The notes beneath the pieces were generated by a model, which saw nothing but the letters and a program-made list of their open reading frames with translations, was not told where the DNA came from and made no database searches. Shown in pieces: positions 1 to 9,220 of a DNA stretch of 64,000 nt. The stretch lies in contig NZ_CP061311.1 of NCBI RefSeq assembly GCF_018688095.1, forward strand, positions 1,396,120-1,460,119, given 5' to 3'. The translations under genes were made by a program, and so were the position numbers. The stretch's first letter is position 1, and each line of letters opens with the position of its first letter. This DNA is from Polynucleobacter sp. AP-Titi-500A-B4 (GTDB lineage Bacteria; Pseudomonadota; Gammaproteobacteria; Burkholderiales; Burkholderiaceae).

Positions 1-1504
1 GTAGAATATTCTTCTGCACTTTACCCATGGCATTGCGCGGCAAGTCAGAAACAATTTCTAAGCGCTTAGGAATCTTAAAGTTAGCAATCTGAGTTTTCAG
101 GGTTGCAATCATCGCTTCCGCATTTAACTTGGCGCCTGCTTTAGGTACCACTACTGCCATTACCGCTTCACCAAAGTCAGGATGCGGAATACCAATCACA
201 GCACTCTCATCAACCCCATCCATATCATCGATAAAACTCTCGATCTCTTTTGGATAGACGTTATAGCCACCAGAAATAATCAAATCCTTGCTGCGGCCAA
301 CAATGCATAAGTAGTCCTTAGGTGCTTTGCCACCATTGGCATCACCACCCCAACGACCTACGTCACCAGTCTTAAACCAACCGTCTTTAGTAAATTCTTC
401 AGCGGTCTTCTCAGGCATACGCCAGTATCCCTTAAATACATTCGGGCCCTTCACTTGAATACTGCCGATTTCATCAACACCGCAAGGTTTATTGTTTTCA
501 TTGACGACGCGGACTTTGACGCCTGGCAATGGCAAACCTACCGATCCACCGACGCGCGCACCTTTGTATGGATTGGAGACCAGCATCACCGTCTCACTCA
601 TGCCATAACGCTCCAGAATGGGTTGTCCAATGACTTTCTTGAAGCTATTGAATGTTTCAGTCAGTAATGGCGCTGAGCCAGAGATGAAGAGGCGCATATT
701 GCGCGCGACATTCTTGGTAAAACCTTTATCAGCGAGCAAGCGTACATAGAATGTCGGGACACCCATCATCACAGTCGACTTCGGCATATGCTTCATCAGT
801 TGCGCAATATCCAAGCGTGGCAACCAAATCATCTTGCTGCCATTAATCAATGCGCCATGGGCTGCCACAAACAAGCCATGCACATGAAAGATTGGTAATG
901 CATGCAGGAGCACATCCCCTTTTACCCAACCCCAAAACTTTTGCAAGACTTGCGCATTGCTATACAAGTTCTTGTGGGTCAACATAGCGCCCTTACTACG
1001 GCCAGTAGTTCCAGAGGTGTACAAGATTGCTGCTAAGTCATCATCCTTAGTAGCTACTGTTTTAAAGGTATCGCTCAAGCCACCAGCACGCTCTAGCAAT
1101 GTCCCAGTGCGATCTTCATTTAATGTAAGGACATGCTTAGTACCCGCTTTAGATGCAACCTTAGATACCCAAGAGAAATTCTTAGAGCTGCAAACTACTA
1201 GCGCAGGCTCTGCGTTCTCAATGAAGTACTGCATCTCCGCTGCTTGATAAGCCGTATTCAGAGGCAAATACACGTATCCAGCACGAATGGTGGCCAAGTA
1301 TAAAAAAAGTGCTTCAGGAGATTTTTCTACCTGCACAGCTACACGCGAACCAGCTGGCAACTTGAGACTCTTTAAGAGGTTAGCCATCTTTGCAGTAGCA
1401 CGCTCTAGGTCACCCCAAGAGTAGTAAAGACCATCATGCGTTTCTAAAGCACACGCTTTTTTATCTTTTGGAAAACCTTTTTCCAATACTGAATACAAAT
1501 TCAT
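1..1504 (-). CDS. matB: Malonyl-CoA synthetase (3' end cut by window)
   Basis: Cytoplasmic acyl-adenylate-forming ligase that should convert malonate, ATP and CoA to malonyl-CoA. The frame opens at ATG 1504-1502 and stays open to the window edge, giving about 501 residues. MatB proteins are usually just over 500 residues, so only about ten are probably missing. Visible motifs are the ATP loop YTSGTTGRSKGA near residue 160, ERYGMSE near 300, the KTGDVGRW hinge near 376, GGYNVYPKEIES near 410 and the C-terminal catalytic-lysine motif NAMGKVQKN near 490. It lies 38 bp after tctC and on the same strand as malonyl-CoA decarboxylase, which supports malonate as substrate over a fatty acid. Confidence 0.9.
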   Translation of the reverse strand, partial: MNLYSVLEKGFPKDKKACALETHDGLYYSWGDLERATAKMANLLKSLKLPAGSRVAVQVEKSPEALFLYLATIRAGYVYLPLNTAYQAAEMQYFIENAEPALVVCSSKNFSWVSKVASKAGTKHVLTLNEDRTGTLLERAGGLSDTFKTVATKDDDLAAILYTSGTTGRSKGAMLTHKNLYSNAQVLQKFWGWVKGDVLLHALPIFHVHGLFVAAHGALINGSKMIWLPRLDIAQLMKHMPKSTVMMGVPTFYVRLLADKGFTKNVARNMRLFISGSAPLLTETFNSFKKVIGQPILERYGMSETVMLVSNPYKGARVGGSVGLPLPGVKVRVVNENNKPCGVDEIGSIQVKGPNVFKGYWRMPEKTAEEFTKDGWFKTGDVGRWGGDANGGKAPKDYLCIVGRSKDLIISGGYNVYPKEIESFIDDMDGVDESAVIGIPHPDFGEAVMAVVVPKAGAKLNAEAMIATLKTQIANFKIPKRLEIVSDLPRNAMGKVQKNIL

Positions 1505-1542
1505 AGAACCTCTAATCAAACAATCATTTTAGGGAGTTAGCG

Positions 1543-2526
1543 TTAATCCAATTTAGCGCCAGAAGCTTTAGCAACCGCTGCCCAACGCTTAATATCAGCA
1601 GAAACAAATTTTCCAAAAGCATCACCAGTCAAATTAGGTGTATCCGAACCGTTATTCGTCCAGATCGTCTTCAGGTCTGGCGTATTGATCGCCTTTTGTA
1701 CTTCTGCAATCATTTTGTCAACGATAGGCTGCGGAGTTCCCTTAGGTGCAAACAAACCGTACCAAGTAGAAACCTCATAACCAACTAGACCAGCTTCAGC
1801 AGCAGTTGGAACATTTGGAAATCCTGGGGCACGTTTTTGTGATGCAACTGCTAAAGCCACAATTGATCCATTTTTAATTTGTGCTGCAGAGGAACCTAAA
1901 CCATCAAACTCAACATCCACCTGACCAGCAATGAGGTCTTGCATCGCAGGGCCAGCACCACGGTAAGGGATATGAGTAATAAAGGTCTTGGTCAGCATTT
2001 TGAATTGCTCACCTGCTAGGTGGTGTGATGAACCATTACCCGCGCTGGCATAGTTAAATTTGCCAGGATTCTTTTTCAGAAGTGCAATGAACTCTTTAAG
2101 ATCTTTTACCTGCACGTTCTTTGGATTTACTACGATTACTTGCGGTGGATTAGCAACCATTGCTACCGGAATAAAACTCTTTTCAATGTCGTAATCTAAA
2201 TTAGGGTACATCGCTGGAGCAATCGCATGGTGTGCAGCCCCCATAAAGAATGTATAACCATCTGGAGCCGCTTTTGCAGCGATTGACGCTCCTAATGTTC
2301 CGCCAGCACCACCGCGGTTATCAATCACGATTTGCTTACCCAACTGCTTAGTCAGCTGAGCGGCTAAAGGTCTTGCGAATGCATCAGTTCCGCCACCAGC
2401 TGGAAAAGGCACCACAAATGTAATTGGTTTGTTTGGCCACTCTTGAGCCATTGCGGCCAAAGGTGCAAAACAAGCAACGAGCAATGCTTTTCGCAGCAAA
2501 GCCGTCAATGTTGATTGCTTCATCAT
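1543..2526 (-). CDS. tctC: TctC-family periplasmic solute receptor in malonate cluster
   Basis: Periplasmic binding protein of the tripartite tricarboxylate transporter (TctC/Bug) family, 327 residues. An N-terminal signal peptide (MMKQSTLTALLRKALLVACF, then cleavage near APLAAMA) precedes the mature start QEWPNKPITFVVPFPAGGGTD, and the ligand loops (AGNGSSHHLAG, PYRGAGPAMQDLIAGQVD) are typical. I chose ATG 2526 because AAGGAG lies six bases upstream; a longer frame from 2592 has no ribosome site and would bury the signal peptide. No TctA or TctB membrane subunit is encoded nearby, so it is an orphan receptor. Its place between malonyl-CoA decarboxylase and malonyl-CoA synthetase suggests malonate or a related dicarboxylate as ligand, which is inference. 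Confidence 0.88.
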   Translation of the reverse strand: MMKQSTLTALLRKALLVACFAPLAAMAQEWPNKPITFVVPFPAGGGTDAFARPLAAQLTKQLGKQIVIDNRGGAGGTLGASIAAKAAPDGYTFFMGAAHHAIAPAMYPNLDYDIEKSFIPVAMVANPPQVIVVNPKNVQVKDLKEFIALLKKNPGKFNYASAGNGSSHHLAGEQFKMLTKTFITHIPYRGAGPAMQDLIAGQVDVEFDGLGSSAAQIKNGSIVALAVASQKRAPGFPNVPTAAEAGLVGYEVSTWYGLFAPKGTPQPIVDKMIAEVQKAINTPDLKTIWTNNGSDTPNLTGDAFGKFVSADIKRWAAVAKASGAKLD

Positions 2527-2689
2527 GTTTATCTCCTTCAAAGCCTCTTCGGCTCTTGTTTGTACATTGTTTGTGTTGACTTCTAAAACCATACTGGATC
2601 TTGCTGCCCAGTTTTTTACTCATTCTAAAGCGAATGCTCTCTGGATTCTGCTTTAGACCGTCTCCCCCAAAATTCTGCTTTTTTACTCC

Positions 2690-3994
2690 CTAGGGCTGCA
2701 TCAAGCGACCCACCGCTCGGGAATAATCAATCTGCCCCTGTGTAAATCGCTCGTGATTTTCCTCTACCGCTGAAAGATCATACAAATAATTCACCATGAG
2801 AGCCGCCGACTGACGCAAGCCCTTGCGTGAGAGATCAGCTGCCCAATTAATTTGATGTAACTTCGCACCATTACCTAAATGAAACTTCGCTACTGGGTTG
2901 CCGTTTCTGCCTGCAGAGCCTAAGCCAAGATAAATACTGGCTAGACATAACAAAGCAGATTTTTCTTTTTCAGTTGCATTATCTGGATGCCATCCCGCAC
3001 CAATGCGCTCGGTCCACAAGCGATTAGTCAGACCCATTACCTCTAAAGCTTGCTCACGAGCCGTACGAACCGCCGGCTTTAATTGCACACCGGTTTTGTC
3101 GCTACCAATATCCGCACCAGCAGCAACCCAATCCATGAATCCAGGAATTGGGGAGAGAGTGACAAACGTTTTTAAACCGGGGAACTCAGCATGTAACTGT
3201 TCGGCAACACGCTTGATCAAAAAGTTGCCCATCGAAACGCCACGAAGGCCAGGCTCACAGTTACTAATGGAATAAAACGCTGCCACTTTGTACTGGGAAG
3301 TTTGATGAACGGTCTCAGCCTTCTTATCTACTAAGGGTGTAATCACCGCCGGAATCTCAGGCAGCAAAGCCACCTCAACGAAGATCAATGGCTCATTGGG
3401 CAACTGTGGATGAAAGAAGGCAAAGCAACGGCGATCAGGCTGTAAGCGCCTGCGCAAGTCATCCCAGCCATCAATCGCATGCACCGCTTCATGCTGAATC
3501 AATTTCTCCAATACCTCAGCCGGCGACTTCCAATCAACCCGATGCATCTTCAAGAAACCAGGATTGAACCAGGATGACAGCAGGTGACGTAAATCAAAAT
3601 CAACTGCAGTCAACTCTGGTTGCTTTTCTAGTAACTGTAGAAGATCCCGACGCATGCCAACCAAGGCAGCAGTACCATTAGTTGCGCGATTTAAACGACG
3701 GAATAATTCTTGTCGAGGAGGCTCTGTAACACGCTGCAACTTAATGTAATTACGTGCACTAGCTTCGGCTGAAAAATTTTGTGCTGCACTGACCACTGCA
3801 GCAGGATCTGGATTAAGCTTTTCAAATAAGAAAGTGAAAAACTTGACGTGTTGGTCTTTAGTCAGTTTGCGATAGTTGTTAAATACATCATCAGCCATGC
3901 TCACAGCATTCGATTCACCTCTCTCAGAGATGAGACGATTTACTGCGCCAGTGACGCGCGAAAAGTATCGAGCTTTTGCTAACTTTTCCAGCAT
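2690..3994 (-). CDS. matA: Malonyl-CoA decarboxylase
   Basis: Decarboxylates malonyl-CoA to acetyl-CoA and CO2, the second step of malonate use after MatB. The 434-residue protein has the two-part MCD architecture: a helical N-terminal half (about residues 1-150) and a GNAT-like catalytic C-terminal half. The latter carries LSPIPGF near residue 281 (the Ser region of the family) and FHLGNGAKLHQINW near 370 (the catalytic His region), then a conserved MVNYLYDL. The start at ATG 3994 is preceded only by a weak AGGCT. A LysR-type operator and promoter sit directly upstream. It is the first gene of a probable operon with tctC and matB; the 163-bp gap before tctC leaves room for an internal promoter. 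Confidence 0.93.
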   Translation of the reverse strand: MLEKLAKARYFSRVTGAVNRLISERGESNAVSMADDVFNNYRKLTKDQHVKFFTFLFEKLNPDPAAVVSAAQNFSAEASARNYIKLQRVTEPPRQELFRRLNRATNGTAALVGMRRDLLQLLEKQPELTAVDFDLRHLLSSWFNPGFLKMHRVDWKSPAEVLEKLIQHEAVHAIDGWDDLRRRLQPDRRCFAFFHPQLPNEPLIFVEVALLPEIPAVITPLVDKKAETVHQTSQYKVAAFYSISNCEPGLRGVSMGNFLIKRVAEQLHAEFPGLKTFVTLSPIPGFMDWVAAGADIGSDKTGVQLKPAVRTAREQALEVMGLTNRLWTERIGAGWHPDNATEKEKSALLCLASIYLGLGSAGRNGNPVAKFHLGNGAKLHQINWAADLSRKGLRQSAALMVNYLYDLSAVEENHERFTQGQIDYSRAVGRLMQP

Positions 3995-4034
3995 GGGAGC
4001 CTATCTATCAAAACAGTGAATAAATCCAAGCCTC

Positions 4035-4063
4035 AATGTATTCCCGCTGATCTAGGGAATCAA
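4035..4063 (-). promoter_or_regulatory. Predicted sigma-70 promoter of the malonate operon
   Basis: On the minus strand TTGATT (4063-4058) and TACATT (4040-4035) are separated by exactly 17 bases. Transcription would begin near 4028, about 34 bases before the decarboxylase ATG. The -35 box matches the consensus only partly, as expected for a promoter needing an activator, and the palindrome at 4081-4101 is centred about 63 bases upstream of the predicted start. Confidence 0.5.
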
Positions 4064-4080
4064 TTAAGTGAAATGCATTT

Positions 4081-4101
4081 TCATTAACTTAAAGTTAATG
4101 A
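4081..4101. promoter_or_regulatory. LysR-type operator palindrome (10-1-10)
   Basis: A perfect inverted repeat of ten-base arms, TCATTAACTT and AAGTTAATGA, around a single central A. It contains the T-N11-A pattern of LysR-type recognition sites and is centred at about -63 relative to the predicted start of the malonate operon, where LysR activators classically bind (-65). The adjacent LysR gene at 4128-5033 is the obvious candidate protein. Sequence symmetry is direct observation; the binding partner is inferred. Confidence 0.65.
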
Positions 4102-4127
4102 TAGAGGAAATATTGACAGTCAGTAAT

Positions 4128-5033
4128 TTATTGCTTGCGATGCAACATACGGGCTTCAGCTGCTAAAGCAAGGATATTGGGGTTTGATTCATTAGCCTGT
4201 AGGTACATGAGGGCAATACGCTGGGTGACCTGGTAATTGGGCAACAAAGAGGTGAATTCAATGGCATCCCCCATTAATGCCCTGACCCGACCCGGAAGCA
4301 AGGTTTTACCCATATTTCCAGACACCATATTCATCAAAGAAAAGATGTCTCCAACCTTCATGACAACGTTTGGATTAAATCCTGCCAACTTAAATGCATC
4401 ATAAAAGCCTGATGTCGTTGCAAAACCATCCTGCAAGGTCAGAAATTTCTCGGACTCATATTTAGATAAATCAATAACACTCTCTTTTGGCTTGTTATTT
4501 TTAGAAGAGGCAAAAAAGAGTTGGTCCTCGAATAAGGGGATGATTTCTACCCCCTCTAAAGAATCATCAGCAGGTGCTGCAATCACTACCGCATCAATAT
4601 TACCCTCGGTCAGCTTTTTCATGAGATCTTCGTTTGAACCCAAATACAGATCAATATCTAAATCTGGTCTACGAATTTTTGTACCCATGATGATGCGCGG
4701 AATAATGTTGGCAGTCAGGGAATACATCGAACCTAAACGAATCTGACCGCTCTCGACGCCTGCTTTTGCTCTGGTTTTCTTGAGAACACGCTCAACATCA
4801 TCCAGTAGATCTACGCTTGCTTCAGCTAAATAGATCGCAGCAGGAAGTGCTTTGAGTTGACGGCCTTCTTTAATAAATAAAGGGCAACCTATGCCCGCCT
4901 CTAAAGAATGTAATGCTTTGTGAATACTGACTGAACTCAGTTGCAACTCATCAGCCGTCTTCACCAGGCTTCCTGTTCTCACAAAAGAGCACAGTATTTC
5001 TAGCTTTCTGAGCGTCACTTCATCATTAAGCAT
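4128..5033 (-). CDS. LysR-family regulator of malonate genes
   Basis: A 301-residue LysR-type transcription factor. The winged helix-turn-helix spans about residues 7-66 (LRKLEILCSFVRTGSLVKTA, with SVSIHKALHSLEAGIG as recognition region), followed by a two-lobed substrate domain from about residue 90. It is transcribed in the same direction as the malonate genes rather than divergently, and the intergenic region between it and the decarboxylase gene carries a matching palindrome. The inferred role is activation of malonate use in response to malonate or malonyl-CoA, like MdcR. It begins 12 bp after the end of lgt, so it may be partly transcribed with that gene. Confidence 0.85.
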   Translation of the reverse strand: MLNDEVTLRKLEILCSFVRTGSLVKTADELQLSSVSIHKALHSLEAGIGCPLFIKEGRQLKALPAAIYLAEASVDLLDDVERVLKKTRAKAGVESGQIRLGSMYSLTANIIPRIIMGTKIRRPDLDIDLYLGSNEDLMKKLTEGNIDAVVIAAPADDSLEGVEIIPLFEDQLFFASSKNNKPKESVIDLSKYESEKFLTLQDGFATTSGFYDAFKLAGFNPNVVMKVGDIFSLMNMVSGNMGKTLLPGRVRALMGDAIEFTSLLPNYQVTQRIALMYLQANESNPNILALAAEARMLHRKQ

Positions 5034-5045
5034 ATGAAATGTTCT

Positions 5046-5837
5046 TTAAGAAAGGGCTGATGCTGAATGGCGGCGCAAGAGATAGATACCAAAGATCATC
5101 ATCGGCACACAGAGCCACTGACCCATCGATAAACCAAGGCCCAAGAGGCCTAAAAATGCATCGGGCTCACGCGCATACTCAGCTAAAAAGCGGCAAATCC
5201 CATAGCCCAATAAAAACAATCCCGATATTTGTCCGACACGGCGGGGTTTACTGGCGTATACCCACAGCACAAGGCCGAGGAGGATGCCCTCGCCCAACAG
5301 TTGATAAATTTGGGATGGATGACGCGGCATGGAATCGACCATCGGAAACACCATCGCCCATGGGAGATCAGATGGTCTTCCCCAGAGTTCGCCATTGATA
5401 AAGTTACCTAGGCGACCAAATGCCAGACCAAAGGGAACTAAGGGTGCAACCAAATCACTCACTACAAAAAAGGTAGTTTGCCGTTTTTTTGCAAACCACC
5501 ATAAGGCCACCAATACACCTAAGAGACCGCCATGGAAAGACATGCCGCCTTCCCAGATCTTGAAAATGCTCAAGGGATTAGAAAGGTAAAAGCCTGGCAT
5601 GTAAAAAAGAACATAACCTAAGCGACCACCAAGCACCACGCCCAACACGCCTGCAAATAAAAGATCTTCAAGATCCTTATAGGTCCAACCCATTGATTGA
5701 TAGCGCGGACTGCGAATGCGTAAACGGCCTAACAATAAAAATTGTGCAAAGGCCATTAGATACATCAAGCCATACCAGTGAATTGCGAACGATCCGATAC
5801 GTAGTGCTGCTGGATCAAACTGTGGATGGATCAACAT
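5046..5837 (-). CDS. lgt: Prolipoprotein diacylglyceryl transferase
   Basis: Inner-membrane enzyme that transfers diacylglycerol from phosphatidylglycerol to the lipobox cysteine of prolipoproteins, the first step of lipoprotein maturation. The 263 residues form about seven membrane segments. The family signature GRLGNFINGELWGR begins at residue 141, so Arg142 matches the essential Arg143 of the E. coli enzyme, and SFHGGLLG places His102 at the essential His103 position. It follows holC by 12 bp, consistent with co-transcription from pepA. A lipoprotein that would be its substrate is encoded at 52865-54124. Confidence 0.97.
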   Translation of the reverse strand: MLIHPQFDPAALRIGSFAIHWYGLMYLMAFAQFLLLGRLRIRSPRYQSMGWTYKDLEDLLFAGVLGVVLGGRLGYVLFYMPGFYLSNPLSIFKIWEGGMSFHGGLLGVLVALWWFAKKRQTTFFVVSDLVAPLVPFGLAFGRLGNFINGELWGRPSDLPWAMVFPMVDSMPRHPSQIYQLLGEGILLGLVLWVYASKPRRVGQISGLFLLGYGICRFLAEYAREPDAFLGLLGLGLSMGQWLCVPMMIFGIYLLRRHSASALS

Positions 5838-5849
5838 GAAGAATACAAA

Positions 5850-6314
5850 TTAACTCTTGGATTGATCAAAGTTATACAGCTCATGGCCCAGCTCTCGATA
5901 AGCCTTAAAGCGCTCGCGCCCTGCTAAACGCTCAGCTTCATTCACAGTAACCACTTCCACAATTCGGGGAAAGCGCCCTACTAATGCAGGCACATCTTGC
6001 GGCATACGCATTCCTAAGTGGATCATTACGTCAGCATGTGGAATGGCGTTGAGGCTAGGTGAAGCAAAGTTATCAGTGAGCACGATCGGTGTTTCTGCTG
6101 CCGCCTCATCTTCAATATAGCAATGCGGCAAGAAGTCCGTGCCGCTAAAAGACCATAACAAATCATCCAACTTCTTGAGATCTGCTTTTTCGCCTACGAT
6201 CACAATGTGACGCACCAGCTCACCTTCCTGAGTAGCACTCCAGATTTTGCGAGTCAGGCGACACGCATACTCCAGTTTGTCGCTCACATTGCTATGAAAA
6301 TCGATTCGCGCCAT
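5850..6314 (-). CDS. holC: DNA polymerase III chi subunit
   Basis: Accessory subunit of the replicative clamp loader; chi links the psi subunit and the polymerase to single-strand-binding protein on the lagging strand. The 154-residue protein begins MARIDFHSNVSDKLEYACRL and has the alpha/beta pattern of the family, including a HIVIVGE strand, the loop LLWSFSGTDFLPHCYIED and the late VNEAERLAGRERFKAYRELG. No holD (psi) gene is in the window. The order pepA-holC is common in proteobacteria and supports the call. It starts 14 bp after the pepA stop. Confidence 0.93.
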   Translation of the reverse strand: MARIDFHSNVSDKLEYACRLTRKIWSATQEGELVRHIVIVGEKADLKKLDDLLWSFSGTDFLPHCYIEDEAAAETPIVLTDNFASPSLNAIPHADVMIHLGMRMPQDVPALVGRFPRIVEVVTVNEAERLAGRERFKAYRELGHELYNFDQSKS

Positions 6315-6328
6315 ATAGGTTTAGTGCT

Positions 6329-7933
6329 TTACTTTTGCTCTAGCAAGAAATTCACTAATAAAGGAACGGGACGACCAGTGGATCCTTTGGCAGCACCACT
6401 TTTCCAGGCTGTTCCTGCGATATCTAGGTGAGCCCACTTGTACTTTTCAGTGAAGCGTGACAAAAAACAAGCGGCAGTGACACTTCCTGCTGGACGCCCA
6501 CCAATATTCGCAACATCGGCAAAGTTGGATTTGAGTTGTTCGTGGTAAGCAGCATCCAAAGGCAAGCGCCAAACGGTGTCTAAAGAATCTTGACCTGCCT
6601 TACTTAAATCACGCACTAGACTTTCATCATCCGAAAACAAGCCGCTATGCACGTGACCTAAGGCAATGATGCAAGCGCCGGTCAGTGTTGCGATATCAAT
6701 CACTGCTTTTGGTTTGAAACGCTCTACATAAGTCAGCGCATCACACAAAATCAAACGGCCTTCAGCATCAGTATTGAGAATCTCAATGGTTTGGCCTGAC
6801 ATGCTCTTCACGATATCGCCGGGACGCGTTGCTTTGCCAGATGGCATATTTTCACAGGTAGGAATGACGCCAATGACATTTTTCTTCAACTTCATCAATG
6901 CAGTGGAATACATAGTGCCAATGACAGATGCAGCGCCACACATGTCGTATTTCATTTCGTCCATCGCCTCACCAGGCTTTAATGAAATACCGCCAGTATC
7001 AAAGGTGATGCCTTTGCCGACCAAAACAATCGGCGCCTCTCCAGCCTTGCCGCCCTGATGACGCATCACAATAAATTGTGGCGGGGTTTCAGAGCCTTTG
7101 GCAACAGACAGAAATGAGCCCATGCCCAAAGCTTCAATTTGCTTAAGCCCCAACACCTCAACCTTAAGGGTAGTCTTTTTAGCTAAGCCCTGCGCCGTCT
7201 TCCCCAAGTATGTAGGAGTGCAGATGTTAGGCGGCAAATTACCTAAGTCTTTTGCTAGATGCATGCCCTCAACTATGGCAGTACCTTGCTCAACAGCCAA
7301 TTTCAATTCTTTTGCACAGGCATCATTGCCCGCAAAGACTAAATGCTTAAACGTATCTGCTTTATCTTTAGCCTTAAATTTCATGGCTGGTTGACGAACT
7401 CCAAAACGATAGGCTTGATCGCCAGCATATTGAATGGTGAGGCGCACTTCTTGCGCAATCATCTCGGAGATTTTAGAAAGAGTAAAACTTGGTGCAAACC
7501 AAAGCGCATTTTCAATTGCGCCGCCGCTCAACGCTTTGAGTCCTGCACGCGCCACTTTGACATAAGCAGACAAACTTTGATCAGCAGTTAAATGCAGATC
7601 ACCCATACCAAGCAATAAAATGCGTTTAGCCTTCACTCCAGACCAAGATTTATCTGCCCTTAATAAGCAAACTGATGCTTGCTTACCATCTAAATCACCC
7701 AAGACATTGGCGTGACTGACAGAACCACCCAAGAGCGAATCCAACTCCGCTAAAACACCAGCCTTCACCTTGGCGCCTTTGCTGCCAGCAAATCCTTCAA
7801 AGTCTGCTTTGGAGTAACCCAAAACCAAACAGTCGGTGGTTTGCGTGAGCAAGCTCTTCAGGCTTGATTTGAGCTGTTTTGAGCTCCGCAGGTCGGCTTG
7901 GGGGAAAATCTTGGTACTAAATTGAATTGTCAT
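6329..7933 (-). CDS. pepA: Leucyl aminopeptidase (M17 family)
   Basis: Cytosolic dizinc aminopeptidase that removes N-terminal residues, preferentially Leu, in peptide turnover. At 534 residues it has the poorly conserved N-terminal macro-like domain (to about residue 200) and the catalytic M17 domain with GKGITFDTGGISLKP near residue 300 (metal and Lys ligands) and the family signature NTDAEGRL near residue 388. Some PepA proteins also bind DNA in recombination and carAB control; whether this one does cannot be told from sequence. It heads a minus-strand run with holC and lgt, and diverges from lptF across 168 bp. Confidence 0.97.
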   Translation of the reverse strand: MTIQFSTKIFPQADLRSSKQLKSSLKSLLTQTTDCLVLGYSKADFEGFAGSKGAKVKAGVLAELDSLLGGSVSHANVLGDLDGKQASVCLLRADKSWSGVKAKRILLLGMGDLHLTADQSLSAYVKVARAGLKALSGGAIENALWFAPSFTLSKISEMIAQEVRLTIQYAGDQAYRFGVRQPAMKFKAKDKADTFKHLVFAGNDACAKELKLAVEQGTAIVEGMHLAKDLGNLPPNICTPTYLGKTAQGLAKKTTLKVEVLGLKQIEALGMGSFLSVAKGSETPPQFIVMRHQGGKAGEAPIVLVGKGITFDTGGISLKPGEAMDEMKYDMCGAASVIGTMYSTALMKLKKNVIGVIPTCENMPSGKATRPGDIVKSMSGQTIEILNTDAEGRLILCDALTYVERFKPKAVIDIATLTGACIIALGHVHSGLFSDDESLVRDLSKAGQDSLDTVWRLPLDAAYHEQLKSNFADVANIGGRPAGSVTAACFLSRFTEKYKWAHLDIAGTAWKSGAAKGSTGRPVPLLVNFLLEQK

Positions 7934-8101
7934 AATCTATTGCAGTGTTTTTAGGTCGATTTAGGGGCGAAAGATACAAATTGAGGATGTTTATCCATTA
8001 TCCTCCGACATGAGATTAACCTATTTTCCTACGCCAAAATAAGCCCTTTAGATCACCCTTAACCCCACCAGAATCACTCCCAGCCAAACCATTCGCCATT
8101 C

Positions 8102-9220
8102 ATGATTTTCAAAGAAGCCCTACGCCGCGAACTTAGCTTTACTACAGGCGGTGTCTTTTTGGTCTTGGTCACCATTATGGTGACCACCCTGGTGATTCGG
8201 ATTTTGGGATATGCGGCCAATGGCGCAGTCAACCCTGAAGATGCCATCGTTCTGATTTCCTTAGCTACTCTAGGCTATCTCGCCGTTCTATTAACCGTCT
8301 CATTATTTGTGGCCACCCTTATTGTTTTAGTACGCTGGTACAAAGACTCTGAAATGATTGTCTGGTTTGCTAGCGGATTGAGCATCAGCAACCTGATCCG
8401 CCCAATTTTGCAATTTGCTACTCCGCTCATCATCATCATTGCCCTCTTAGCACTTTTCGTATGGCCTTGGGCAAACCGTGAAACTACACTCATTAGCCAA
8501 CGCTTTCAACAACGCGATGATGTATCGATGGTTAGCGCTGGGCAATTTAAAGAATCCGCAAGAGCTGAGCGCGTCTTTTTTATTGAAGAGCTTGACGTTG
8601 ATAAAAGTGAAGTAAAAAATATTTTTGTAGCAGATAGCAAAAACGGGCGCTTGAGTATTGCCGTAGCGTCAACTGGTTATATTCAAAATTCCGAGGGTGG
8701 AGAAAAATCCATCGTTCTGAAAAATGGGCGCCGCTATGAAGGGCAACCCACTGCACCCGATTTTAGAATTCTTGAATTTAATGACTACACCACCAAGATT
8801 CGCAGTAAAGAGGCTTTAGTGCCAGCACCACGAGACCGAGAAAAAACAGTTACTGAATTACTCAAAGACAATGGCAACCCCATGACATTGAATGAAAATC
8901 GCGCTGAGTTGTTATGGCGCATTGGGCTTCCGCTAATGGCTTTAGGTTTGGTGCTGATTGCCATTCCTTTAGCATATGTCAATCCGCGCTTAGGTAACTA
9001 CACAGCAATGTTCTACGCGGTGCTCATCTATTTAATTTATAGCAATCTACTCAATCTCACGCAAAACTTTGTTGCGCAAGGTAAGATTAGTGCATTTATT
9101 GGTGTTTGGCCCATCCACCTTTTGGCTTTTTTGATTGCAATACTCTTAATCCGCAATCGCATCAATCCATCTATTAAGTGGTGGCGTCGTCAATTACCAG
9201 CTTCTTTTGCTAACAAATGA
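8102..9220 (+). CDS. lptF: LPS export permease LptF
   Basis: One of the two inner-membrane subunits of the LptB2FG ABC transporter that extracts lipopolysaccharide from the inner membrane and feeds it to the LptC-LptA bridge. The 372 residues show the YjgP/YjgQ topology: membrane segments near residues 15-35, 45-80 and 100-125, a periplasmic beta-jellyroll domain of about 130 residues, then three C-terminal segments (LPLMALGLVLIAIPLAYVNP and following). Its stop overlaps the lptG start by four bases (ATGA), indicating translational coupling. The divergent gene is pepA. Confidence 0.96.
   Translation: MIFKEALRRELSFTTGGVFLVLVTIMVTTLVIRILGYAANGAVNPEDAIVLISLATLGYLAVLLTVSLFVATLIVLVRWYKDSEMIVWFASGLSISNLIRPILQFATPLIIIIALLALFVWPWANRETTLISQRFQQRDDVSMVSAGQFKESARAERVFFIEELDVDKSEVKNIFVADSKNGRLSIAVASTGYIQNSEGGEKSIVLKNGRRYEGQPTAPDFRILEFNDYTTKIRSKEALVPAPRDREKTVTELLKDNGNPMTLNENRAELLWRIGLPLMALGLVLIAIPLAYVNPRLGNYTAMFYAVLIYLIYSNLLNLTQNFVAQGKISAFIGVWPIHLLAFLIAILLIRNRINPSIKWWRRQLPASFANK

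Noticed and set aside
455..1247. Open frames on the plus strand at 455-667 and 957-1247
   Set aside because: They lie antisense inside matB, have no ribosome site and encode no recognisable protein; the minus-strand frame is plainly a malonyl-CoA synthetase.
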